Below are positions 17,881 through 26,064 of a stretch of 64,000 nucleotides of DNA, one piece after another. Numbering within the stretch: position 1 is the stretch's first letter; the number at the start of each line of letters is the position of its first letter. The position numbers and the translations under genes were made by a program. The notes under the pieces were generated by a model, which saw only the letters and a list, made by a program, of their open reading frames with translations, searched no databases and was not told the DNA's origin. This DNA comes from Gammaproteobacteria bacterium (GTDB lineage: Bacteria > Pseudomonadota > Gammaproteobacteria > Steroidobacterales > JABDKV01): the NCBI GenBank assembly GCA_029862165.1, contig JAOTXU010000001.1, forward strand, positions 62,001-126,000, given 5' to 3'.

Positions 17881-19455
17881 ATGAATGCCGGGCACCTCGC
17901 CCGATTACGACGTGATGCCCTGGCAATTTACGAGGCGGGTGTTGCGGCGGTGAATGGCCACAAGTGTGTGCTAAACGCTTGCGCCGAGTTGGACCACGGT
18001 TCTGTGGCCGCCGTGTCGATCGGAAAAGCGGCCGGTTCAATGCTTGCCGGTGCGCAGGAGGCGTTTGGCGAGCGTTTGACACGCGGCCTGTTGATCAGTA
18101 CCGATGAGTATCTCGACGAACGGCCATCGGCACACGTTGAAACGGTGTTGTCGTCTCACCCTTTGCCAGACGAGTCCAGTCTGCGTGCCGGCACAAGACT
18201 AATCGACTTTCTCGCCACAGTCCCCCATGACCACGCACTGCTTTTTCTGATCTCCGGTGGCACCTCAGCAATGGTTGAATCCCTACCGGCCGGTGTTGGC
18301 TATAAGGACCTCACACGACTCAATCGTTGGCTACTCGGTAGTGGATTGGCGATAAACGAAGTGAACGTAGTGCGCAGTGCTGTTTCGGCAATCAAGGGCG
18401 GTCGTTTGCGACGGTTTTTGCCCGCGTCGGTGCCATGTTATTTGTTAGCAATGTCGGATGTGCCGGATGATCGCCCCGAAACGATCGGTTCCGGCTTGTT
18501 ACATCCTCAGCGTAAGGGGCTGCCGACTGAATTGCCGGACTGGGTTAGCGCGCTGTGTCAATCGCCGGCGCCTGAGCCAGCTGCTGCAATCCCAACCCGG
18601 ATCGTGGCCACACCACTGGATGCTTTGCGGGCGGCGTCGGCCAAAGCCGGTTTGCTAGGTTACCCGGTTTTCGCCATGCAGCGTGATTTATACGGCGAAG
18701 TCGAAGCAGTTGCCCGCCGGTTATGCCTGAATGAGGGTCCGGGCGTGAGTCTGCATGCCGGCGAGACAACCGTGCGTTTGCCAGTGACACCGGGCAGAGG
18801 AGGGCGTTGTCAGCATCTGGCATTGATAATCGCGCGAGCCATCGCTAATCGCGCCAATCAGGTTTATCTGTGTGCTGGCACGGATGGATGTGACGGTATG
18901 GGCGCTGCTGGTGCAATCGTAGACGGTGAGACGTTGTCGCGTGCCGAGGCCAGTGGTCTGGACGCAATCGAGGCGCTCAACCAGGCTGATTCGGGCCAAT
19001 TTCTCGATTCTGCGGGTGTGCTTCTGCCGGTAAGAAAAACTGGCACCAATGTGACAGATCTTGTAGTTAGAATAATGGAATCCGAGCGTGACACGGACCA
19101 TTGCACCGATGCGTCAGCTCTTCATAATGGTGGGTATTCCAGATCGCAAATGAGTTTCTCGACGATGACTGAGTTTTCCGGTGGTGATGATCCGATCCTA
19201 AAGGCGCTTTTGCCTGGCTATCTCGCGCGGCGGCGAGAGGAATTGGCGACATTAAACGTTGCGCTGGAGCGCGGGGATTTTGCAACCCTGCGGACGATTG
19301 GGCACAACCTCCTGGGTTCCGGAGGTGCCTACGGTTTGGCAAAGGTCTCAGAATTTGGGCGCGCGCTTGAAACTGCAGCTATCGCCGATGATGCTGACGC
19401 TATCAGGGCAACTATTCAGCAAATGCAGGCGTTTCTGGAAGAACTTTCGATCTAG
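17881..19455 (+). CDS. Glycerate 2-kinase (MOFRL family) fused to a C-terminal HPt domain
   Basis: One open frame of 524 codons from the ATG at 17881 (a TTG at 17875 is an alternative). Residues ~1-395 are a GckA/TtuD-type glycerate kinase: SIGKAAGSM, LLFLISGGTSAMVE, and a MOFRL end with CAGTDGCDGMGAAGAI and TGTNVTDLVVRI. The family usually ends there. Here a ~30-residue polar linker leads into a ~100-residue histidine phosphotransfer domain with TIGHNLLGSGGAYGLAKV; the predicted phospho-His is His475. The next genes encode receivers and a hybrid kinase, so the HPt part may be the relay partner of that cluster. An undetected stop or frameshift between two ancestral genes cannot be excluded. 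Kinase and HPt assignments are seen; the relay role is inferred. Confidence 0.8.
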   Translation: MNAGHLARLRRDALAIYEAGVAAVNGHKCVLNACAELDHGSVAAVSIGKAAGSMLAGAQEAFGERLTRGLLISTDEYLDERPSAHVETVLSSHPLPDESSLRAGTRLIDFLATVPHDHALLFLISGGTSAMVESLPAGVGYKDLTRLNRWLLGSGLAINEVNVVRSAVSAIKGGRLRRFLPASVPCYLLAMSDVPDDRPETIGSGLLHPQRKGLPTELPDWVSALCQSPAPEPAAAIPTRIVATPLDALRAASAKAGLLGYPVFAMQRDLYGEVEAVARRLCLNEGPGVSLHAGETTVRLPVTPGRGGRCQHLALIIARAIANRANQVYLCAGTDGCDGMGAAGAIVDGETLSRAEASGLDAIEALNQADSGQFLDSAGVLLPVRKTGTNVTDLVVRIMESERDTDHCTDASALHNGGYSRSQMSFSTMTEFSGGDDPILKALLPGYLARRREELATLNVALERGDFATLRTIGHNLLGSGGAYGLAKVSEFGRALETAAIADDADAIRATIQQMQAFLEELSI

Positions 19456-19498
19456 CAGAGTCGGCTACAATCACAGCGCGGCCGCATCGTGAAAGAAA

Positions 19499-20746
19499 AT
19501 GATGTCTCCAACCATTCTGATCATCGACGATCACTCCGAGTTCAGGGAGTTGCTCACTCATCACATTGCGTCTGAGTGGCCGCACTCGCGGGTAATAAAT
19601 CATGATCACAATGTCATGCCGGTCATTGAGGACATACGTGACGACACAGACGTTATATTACTGGATTACCGGTTAGGCGATCAGAATGGATTGGACTGGT
19701 TGCGGGCCATGCGAGCGGTGCCACAGTGTCCACCGATTATTTTTCTTACTGCGGCAGGCGACGAATTGCTCGCCGTCAAAGCCATCAAAGCCGGCGCGCA
19801 CGACTATCTTCCCAAAAATCGGCTTACCAACGAAATGCTTATCAACTCTGTGCGCGATGCTGTGCGCTCGCGTAGCCCGCTGTCGCGTGCGGCCGGCAGC
19901 ATCCCGAAGAAAACCCAGCTGACAGCGGTCTCGACTGATGTGTTACATATCCGAGGCTATGACATACGCAACGAGATCTCACAGCGTGGCCCAGCATCAA
20001 TATATCTGGCCGAATACGAGGACATGGACGTTGCGTTAAAAGTGTTGCGTAACGTAGCCGACATCGATGCTGACAAACTGGACCGATTCCTGCAGGAGTG
20101 CGAGGTCGTAAGTAAACTCCGTCATCCAAATATTGTGCGTATCTACGATCACGGCGTAGCAGATGACGTGGTGTATATTGCCATGGAGTATTATCCACGC
20201 GGTGATCTAAAGGCGCGTCTCCGCAAAGGCATGTCGCCCGAGCTGGCACTGGATTGCGTTCGTCAGATCGCGGTTGCACTTGAGGCTATCCACAACCTCG
20301 GCATACTTCACCGCGACCTCAAGCCCGCCAATGTCATGGTACGTGACGATCATTCTTTAGCTTTGATTGACTTTGGCCACGCCAAACAAATGTGGCTAGA
20401 GGCGGAACTGACTGACACGGGCGAGATATTTGGTACGCCGTATTACATGAGTCCGGAGCAGGGTCAGGGTGAGCCGATCGATGCACGTAGCGATATCTAT
20501 AGCCTGGGCGTAATGTTTGTCGAGCTGCTCACGGGGCGGAAACCCTACACAGCCGCCTCGCCAATGGCGGTATTGTATAAACACTCTCATGCTGCGGTGC
20601 CGCAGTTGCCGCGGGAGCTGCTAAGGTATCAGCCGCTGGTGGCTCGAATGATGGCTAAAGCCCCGGCTGAGCGGTATCAGTCGGCCGCGAAAGTCCTTGA
20701 AAAACTTGACGCAACGTTAAGCATTGTTAACAATTTGACGGCTTAG
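19499..20746 (+). CDS. Receiver domain fused to a Ser/Thr protein kinase
   Basis: 415 residues. An N-terminal receiver (~5-120) has the acid pair Asp10-Asp11, phospho-acceptor Asp56 (VILLDYRLG) and Lys106. A linker is followed by a Hanks-type kinase (~152-410) with Lys181 (VALKVL), the catalytic loop HRDLKPANV (271-279), IDFGHAK (290-296) and GTPYYMSPEQ. The glycine loop is degenerate (ISQRGPASIYLA). There is no membrane segment, so the protein is cytoplasmic. The architecture suggests that His-Asp phosphorylation controls Ser/Thr kinase output. A weak -10 (TACAAT, 19466-19471) sits upstream. The gene opens the co-directional signalling run that continues to 26064. Confidence 0.9.
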   Translation: MMSPTILIIDDHSEFRELLTHHIASEWPHSRVINHDHNVMPVIEDIRDDTDVILLDYRLGDQNGLDWLRAMRAVPQCPPIIFLTAAGDELLAVKAIKAGAHDYLPKNRLTNEMLINSVRDAVRSRSPLSRAAGSIPKKTQLTAVSTDVLHIRGYDIRNEISQRGPASIYLAEYEDMDVALKVLRNVADIDADKLDRFLQECEVVSKLRHPNIVRIYDHGVADDVVYIAMEYYPRGDLKARLRKGMSPELALDCVRQIAVALEAIHNLGILHRDLKPANVMVRDDHSLALIDFGHAKQMWLEAELTDTGEIFGTPYYMSPEQGQGEPIDARSDIYSLGVMFVELLTGRKPYTAASPMAVLYKHSHAAVPQLPRELLRYQPLVARMMAKAPAERYQSAAKVLEKLDATLSIVNNLTA

Positions 20747-20798
20747 GCGTTGGTGTGGCGTCCTAATCATATTTCGTGGTTGAACAACGGAAGGCACA

Positions 20799-21500
20799 GT
20801 GCGAATAGCATTACTGGAAGACGATAAGGAACAAGCCGAATTGGTGCTGCGATGGCTTACTGAAGCAAAACATAATTGCTCACATTTTGACAATGGCCGC
20901 GATTTTCTCCGCAACGCACTACGCGAGAGTTATGACTTGCTCATGTTGGACTGGATGTTGCCAGAGATGAATGGACTTGAAGTGCTGCGCAAGATTCGCC
21001 AAAGCGGCAAGAATTTTACGCCGGTAATATTTATTACGGCTCGTGACGACGAGACCGATATTGTTCGTGCTTTGGAAGCTGGCGCGGATGACTATATGTC
21101 CAAACCCATTCGCTACAAGGAACTCGTTGCTCGAGTTGCGGCGCTGGCGCGACGTGCTTCTGGTGGCCGGGAGCCGGATGAAATGCCGGACTGCTCGCCA
21201 TATCAGTTTGATCTGAAACGCAAGACTGTGGGTTTGGCTGGCGACGAGATCGAACTTACCCACCGAGAATTCGATCTTGCGCTTTTCATGTTCAAAAACA
21301 GCGGTCGCGTCGTATCGCGCAGCCATATACTCGAGTCCATCTGGGGTATGCACGGAGCGGACCTCAATACCCGTACAGTTGATACGCATATCAGTCGCCT
21401 GCGAAAAAAATTACAGTTAAATGAAACCAACGGCTGGCAGTTGTCCGCGATATACCAACACGGTTATCGTCTTGAACGTTTGGGTGAGGAGCCAGCCTAG
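20799..21500 (+). CDS. OmpR/PhoB-type response regulator
   Basis: 233 residues from a GTG start preceded by GGAAGG. Receiver domain with acidic Glu7-Asp8-Asp9, phospho-acceptor Asp51 (LLMLDWMLPEMNG) and the lysine in YMSKPIRYKEL. A winged-helix DNA-binding domain follows (~133-230): ELTHREFDLALFMFKNSGRVVSRSHILESIWG and RTVDTHISRLRKKL. It has no adjacent transmembrane sensor kinase. The hybrid kinase and HPt domains of the same cluster are the obvious candidates for phosphate supply. Confidence 0.93.
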   Translation: MRIALLEDDKEQAELVLRWLTEAKHNCSHFDNGRDFLRNALRESYDLLMLDWMLPEMNGLEVLRKIRQSGKNFTPVIFITARDDETDIVRALEAGADDYMSKPIRYKELVARVAALARRASGGREPDEMPDCSPYQFDLKRKTVGLAGDEIELTHREFDLALFMFKNSGRVVSRSHILESIWGMHGADLNTRTVDTHISRLRKKLQLNETNGWQLSAIYQHGYRLERLGEEPA

Positions 21501-21532
21501 CCAAACCCGTTGCCGGATTGAGGGCAGACCCA

Positions 21533-22096
21533 ATGTCAGAGAAAGACGAACACGCGATGAGCGGCACACACGGAGTCGACGAATCAGAGCAAAACGTCGA
21601 CAAGATCCGCGAGATCCTTTTTGGGGGTCAAATGCGGGACTACCAGCATCGTTTTGATGCATTGGAATCCACGATATCCACAGCCAACGAGCATTTGCGT
21701 AATGATCTTAGCAACAGGATAGAGAGTCTCGAGGGATTTGTTCGTCGCGAGATGGAGCTGCTGGGCGAACGCTTGATGAACGAGCGTCGCGAACGTAGCG
21801 AGGAGCGTGACACCAGTGCGGCTGAAAACCAGGAGATACGCCGCCGTCTTGAAGATTCTCTTTCCCGCCTGGATGAGCAAACAGCACAAGAGGCGCGAGC
21901 AATCAGGGGCGCATTGCAGGCGAAAAGTCTTGAACTAATAAATGTGATCCAGCAGAGCCGCGATGATTTTAATTCCATGCTCAGTCGTCAGGCCAATCAG
22001 CTCGAAGAGCGTAAAGTGGGCCGTGAAGATCTGGCGGCCCTGTTGTCTGAAGTCGCAATGCGTCTAAATCGCGAGTTGGATATTCCGTCAGACTGA
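21533..22096 (+). CDS. Coiled-coil protein of the GTPase/OmpA signalling cluster
   Basis: 187 residues from the ATG at 21533, chosen over an upstream TTG (21518) because GAGGG lies at good distance. After a short polar leader, residues ~22-33 read VDKIREILFGGQ, a motif shared with the start of the OmpA-like protein two genes on. A long heptad-like, charged coiled coil follows (~40-170), with no signal peptide and no membrane segment. It belongs to an uncharacterised family whose members start with a similar LFG motif. A scaffold or adaptor role is inference. Confidence 0.75.
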   Translation: MSEKDEHAMSGTHGVDESEQNVDKIREILFGGQMRDYQHRFDALESTISTANEHLRNDLSNRIESLEGFVRREMELLGERLMNERRERSEERDTSAAENQEIRRRLEDSLSRLDEQTAQEARAIRGALQAKSLELINVIQQSRDDFNSMLSRQANQLEERKVGREDLAALLSEVAMRLNRELDIPSD

Positions 22097-22148
22097 TATC
22101 GCGTCTACTACAACTCGTTGGCCGCCATGCAGGACGTGAGAAACAGCG

Positions 22149-24023
22149 TTGAACGATATCGATAAAATCAAGGACCTGCTTTTCGGCCACGAAAAGAAGG
22201 CGCTCGACGCCATTACCCGCCGTCTCGAAATTCCGGAGAGCAGAACGGCGGACATCTCCGATGTGCTGCCTGAGTCGGTATTGCGTAGCCATGCCGACAA
22301 GCGGTTGGCACCGGCGTTGCAGGAACCAGTAGAACAATGTCTCAAGGAATCGATACGTCGGGATCCGGAAGACTTTGCTGACGCCCTGTTTCCGGTAATC
22401 GGACCTGCGATCCGCAAGTCGATTTCCGAGGCGCTGCGTTCGATGGTGCAGTCACTCAATCAAACGATTGAAAACAGTATGTCATTGCGAACCCGGTATC
22501 AGGCGTGGCGTGCCGGTGTGCCTTTGGGGCAATTCATACTTCAGCGCAACATTCTGTATCGGGTCGAAGAGGTATTTTTGATTAAACGAGAAGATGGCCT
22601 GTTAGTTGAACATCTGCAGCATGACGATGTGGTTAGCACAGATTCCGATGCCGTTTCGGCCATGTTCACGGCAATTCAGGACTTTATTCACGACTCTTTC
22701 TCACAGGGAGAAAATGAAACGCTCACTACCGCCGTGATGGGCGAGCTGGCACTTTGGGCCGTGCATGGTCCGAAGGCTATTTTGGTGTGTGTTATCCGCG
22801 GCGTGGCACAGGCCAGTCTGCGCACGCAGTTGCGAGAGATTCTTGAACAGATTCACCTGCGCCACGGCGAAGCTGTGGCGAGCTTCGACGGCGGCACCCG
22901 GCTGTCTGGTGTCACCATGGAGCTTGATAAGTGTCTGACGCTTGAGCGACGAAAGGACACGATTGCAACTGAAGCGGCGCGTCGAAAATTGCCCCTTCCA
23001 GCGTTGTTATTGCTCGCTGCAATCGTGTTGTTGGCCGGTTGGGTTATATTTTCGCGCTATATGGATGCACGACAACTGGCGAGTTTCCGTGACGCGCTAG
23101 ATGCAACACCCGGCATCGTGGTAAATGATATTCAACGTAAGGGCGGCAAGATTGTCGTTCGCGGGCTGCGCGACCCATTATCTGGAGCTCCGTCCGACAT
23201 TGCTCCCGGTTCACAAATCGAACCGGCAGAACTCAGACTGGAGCTTGCGCCCTATCAGTCCCTAGATACCGCGATAGTTGAACGCCGTGCCCGGCGCATA
23301 CTGCAACCACCGCCGGGCGTGGGCTTGCACCTTGAAGGCAATCGATTGCGGCTCAGTGGCAGCGCACCAATGAAATGGAAACAAAGAGTGCAGACACTGG
23401 CGGTTGCCTTACCCGGTGTGGATTTTGTTGATACCAGTCGAATGTCGATGAGCGATATGGAGGTTTTTGACGCCGCGATGTCCGAGTTGCAACCGCCGGA
23501 CAGCGTCGTGCTTGAGGTCCAAGACGGAGTGCTGAGCGCTTCTGGCTTCGCACCGCAATCCTGGCTGCTGGAATCAAACCGCCGGATTCCGTCGATAGTC
23601 GGTTTGCGCTCAGGTGATTTGCTCGGAATAGCGGTGGAAGAACGCATGCGAATTGCCGAACTGTTGTCGGTCGTCGACGGTACTCAGATTTTCTTTGCCG
23701 GCAACGATATTCTGCTGGCCGGTGAGGACGTGGTTCTGGATCAGCTCACGACAAAGATTCGGCAGATATCCAGTCTGGCCGCGCGGCTTAGTTCGACCCC
23801 CCAAATCCGCATTCGCGGTTACTCCGATGGAACCGGCGCAGCAGAGCTGAATCGGGTCGTAGAACTGGCTCGAGCCGATCGCGTCGCACAATGGCTGGTT
23901 GATGCCGGTGTATCACCTGCCGCTATTCAGACGCAGGCAACAGGTTCAGCCGCTACAGGATCCGGTGTTGATCCCGCTTTGCGCAGAGTGGAAATCACGA
24001 TCGGCGTGATCGAAGTTCGGTAG
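22149..24023 (+). CDS. Single-pass OmpA-like protein with a large cytoplasmic N-terminal region
   Basis: 624 residues from a TTG start; no in-frame ATG occurs for the first ~100 codons. Residues 4-13 carry IDKIKDLLFG, the motif of the preceding coiled-coil protein. Residues ~130-265 (YRVEEVFLIKREDGLLVEHL, AMFTAIQDFIHDSF, MGELALWAVHGPKAILVCVIRG) look like a small alpha/beta sensor domain reminiscent of roadblock/longin-type GTPase-associated folds; that resemblance is inference. One membrane span lies at ~281-302. The periplasmic part has BON-like repeats (~310-500) and a C-terminal OmpA peptidoglycan-binding domain (~505-624, RIRGYSDGTGAAELNRVVELARADRV). It has no signal peptide: the N-terminus stays in the cytoplasm, where the GTPase encoded three bases downstream would also act. 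Confidence 0.82.
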   Translation: MNDIDKIKDLLFGHEKKALDAITRRLEIPESRTADISDVLPESVLRSHADKRLAPALQEPVEQCLKESIRRDPEDFADALFPVIGPAIRKSISEALRSMVQSLNQTIENSMSLRTRYQAWRAGVPLGQFILQRNILYRVEEVFLIKREDGLLVEHLQHDDVVSTDSDAVSAMFTAIQDFIHDSFSQGENETLTTAVMGELALWAVHGPKAILVCVIRGVAQASLRTQLREILEQIHLRHGEAVASFDGGTRLSGVTMELDKCLTLERRKDTIATEAARRKLPLPALLLLAAIVLLAGWVIFSRYMDARQLASFRDALDATPGIVVNDIQRKGGKIVVRGLRDPLSGAPSDIAPGSQIEPAELRLELAPYQSLDTAIVERRARRILQPPPGVGLHLEGNRLRLSGSAPMKWKQRVQTLAVALPGVDFVDTSRMSMSDMEVFDAAMSELQPPDSVVLEVQDGVLSASGFAPQSWLLESNRRIPSIVGLRSGDLLGIAVEERMRIAELLSVVDGTQIFFAGNDILLAGEDVVLDQLTTKIRQISSLAARLSSTPQIRIRGYSDGTGAAELNRVVELARADRVAQWLVDAGVSPAAIQTQATGSAATGSGVDPALRRVEITIGVIEVR

Positions 24024-24026
24024 GCC

Positions 24027-24530
24027 ATGGACGTCATTACGCGAAAAATATGCATTATCGGCGATTTTGCCGTCGGTAAGACGAGTACCGTGGCACGTTT
24101 TGTACACAACGTCTTTTCTGACAAATACCTGACCACCGTCGGCGTAAAGATCGACACGCGCAAGCTCACCACGACAGGTGGCGTGGAAATGAAAATGGTG
24201 ATCTGGGATATTGCCGGTACGGATCGTTTTTCGGCGGTAGAGTTTTCTTATTTGCGAGGTGCCAGCGGCTATCTGGTTGTTGCGGACGGAAGCCGTACGC
24301 ACACGTTGGACGTGGCTGACCGACTAGTCGCCGAGGCACGCGAACGTTATGGTCACGTGCCCCAAGTGTATCTGCTAAACAAGTCGGACCTAGAAGACGA
24401 GTGGGAAATTTCTGACGAGCGGCGAGCGAAACTGCAAAGTAGCGGCGAAGATGTTTTTATAACCAGCGCTAAGACTGGCAGAAACGTTGATGAGGCGATG
24501 CACGCATTGGCCGAGATGTTGGACCGGTAG
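24027..24530 (+). CDS. Rab/Ras-like small GTPase
   Basis: 167 residues, essentially one G domain of eukaryotic Rab appearance. P-loop GDFAVGKT (12-19), switch I YLTTVGVKID with Thr36/37, WDIAGTDRF (60-68), NKSD (118-121) and SAK (147-149). The catalytic glutamine of Rab/Ras (DTAGQE) is replaced by Thr65, so intrinsic hydrolysis may be slow or need a partner. There is no C-terminal Cys for lipidation; the chain ends EMLDR. It begins three bases after the OmpA-like gene, a spacing that argues for joint expression. It is closer to prokaryotic Rab-like proteins of unknown function than to MglA by the look of its switch regions; this needs a tree. Confidence 0.93.
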   Translation: MDVITRKICIIGDFAVGKTSTVARFVHNVFSDKYLTTVGVKIDTRKLTTTGGVEMKMVIWDIAGTDRFSAVEFSYLRGASGYLVVADGSRTHTLDVADRLVAEARERYGHVPQVYLLNKSDLEDEWEISDERRAKLQSSGEDVFITSAKTGRNVDEAMHALAEMLDR

Positions 24531-24549
24531 GTGGGTTAGCAATATCAGG

Positions 24550-26064
24550 ATGCTGCCTACTGTCGTCAGTGACTATTTCGATCGGCTTGATTCAAAACGG
24601 ATTAGACCATTCGTGCTGCAATTGGACGCCGGGTTCCGGCTGCAGGAAAGCTGGGGCGACGCAACTGCTCTGGGCTTGTCACCCCCCGCAAAAGGCTCCG
24701 ACGTCCGTGAAGCCTGGTCATTCTTGGTCGGTTTGCATCTCACGCAACCCGACATGCTCACAAATATTGATTTGGGCAACGGACACATTGTCACTTTGCA
24801 TGTGCTGCCCGAAACAGACAACAGTTTTTATCTGGCAATTACTAAGGCGAGTGAACAAACCGAACATTACAAAGAACGGCAGCAGCAGGCCAACGAGGCG
24901 CGACTGCTGTATCAAAAACAAAAAAAACTGGTCGATCGCCTTGTTGCCACTACAGCGGAGTTGGAAATACGCCGACACGAAGCCGAAGAGGCTATGCGGG
25001 ACAAAAGCCAGTTTTTGGCAAGCATGTCACACGAGTTTCGCACACCGCTGACATCGGTTATTGGTTATGCCGAATGGTTGAGTAATGCCGTGGCAGAAAA
25101 TGAACCAGCGCAACGTCAGGCCCGTGCCATAGTTCGCGCGGGACAGCATATGGTTTCGCTGGTCGACAATATTCTGGAGCAGGCACGGTTGGAGCATACT
25201 GAAGCGATTGTGCATGAGGACCACGTGGATTTGCGCCAGCTGGCCGAGGACATGTCCGCGATCATGGCGCCGCTCGCCGCCGAAAAAGGTCTGGCGTTCG
25301 CAGCCTTTCTGGATCCACAGCAGTTACAACCGGTCGTACTGGATGAAATGCGCGTCCGACAGATCATGATTAATCTGCTCGGTAACGCCGTAAAATTTAC
25401 GCAGGAGGGATTTGTTCAACTTACTTTGAGCTGGACTGGCGAGCAGTTACATGTGGAAATTGCCGATAGCGGCCCCGGCATTGCCGAAGAGGATCGCAGC
25501 CGGATTTTCTCGGCCTTTGAAAGACTGGAGGGCGCTCACAAGCGCGCAGGAGCCGGTCTGGGACTGCACATTACGCTGCAGTTGGTAAAGCTACTCGGTG
25601 GCTCTATCGGACTGGATTCAAAACCTGGCGAGGGCAGTCGCTTTCATATTCGTCTGCCAGCACCGCTTGCTGTAGAAGAGGATATTGATCCCGATAGCAC
25701 GACAAGTGGTGGCCGTCTGTTAATTGCCGAAGATGATCCCGATATCGTTCAGTTAATGGAATTGTTTTTGACTCGCGCCGGTTACAGCCTCGAATTTGCG
25801 CTAAACGGACGTGAGGCGATTGAGCGGGTACGGGACACCCAACCCGATCTGGTCATCCTGGATCTCAATATGCCGGTGATGGATGGCATTAGTGCCGCAC
25901 GCAAACTGCGTGACAGCGGGCACGAGGGTCCGATCATCGCGTTAACGGGTGCGACACTCGATGAGGAACGCATACGCGCCATTGAGGCCGGTTTTGATGG
26001 TTTTGTCGCCAAACCCATACGAATGCCCGAGCTGATCGCCACTGTGCGCACATTGATCACATGA
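24550..26064 (+). CDS. Hybrid sensor histidine kinase/response regulator
   Basis: 504 residues from the ATG at 24550; an open frame also reaches back into the GTPase gene, but that part reads like shadow sequence. A PAS-like N-terminal domain (~15-100), a coiled coil (~105-150), then HisKA with His161 (SMSHEFRTPLTSVIGY) and HATPase (NLLGNAVKF, DSGPGI, GAGLGLHI). A C-terminal receiver with phospho-acceptor about Asp438 (VILDLNMPVMDG) completes it. There are no membrane segments, so it senses a cytoplasmic signal or a partner. Its own receiver needs an HPt protein to pass phosphate on; the only one in the window is fused to the glycerate kinase upstream. Confidence 0.92.
   Translation: MLPTVVSDYFDRLDSKRIRPFVLQLDAGFRLQESWGDATALGLSPPAKGSDVREAWSFLVGLHLTQPDMLTNIDLGNGHIVTLHVLPETDNSFYLAITKASEQTEHYKERQQQANEARLLYQKQKKLVDRLVATTAELEIRRHEAEEAMRDKSQFLASMSHEFRTPLTSVIGYAEWLSNAVAENEPAQRQARAIVRAGQHMVSLVDNILEQARLEHTEAIVHEDHVDLRQLAEDMSAIMAPLAAEKGLAFAAFLDPQQLQPVVLDEMRVRQIMINLLGNAVKFTQEGFVQLTLSWTGEQLHVEIADSGPGIAEEDRSRIFSAFERLEGAHKRAGAGLGLHITLQLVKLLGGSIGLDSKPGEGSRFHIRLPAPLAVEEDIDPDSTTSGGRLLIAEDDPDIVQLMELFLTRAGYSLEFALNGREAIERVRDTQPDLVILDLNMPVMDGISAARKLRDSGHEGPIIALTGATLDEERIRAIEAGFDGFVAKPIRMPELIATVRTLIT

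Noticed and set aside
24487-24549. Upstream extension of the hybrid kinase into the GTPase gene
   Set aside because: Residues are Cys/Trp/Arg-rich, unlike a kinase N-terminus; the ATG at 24550 is more plausible.
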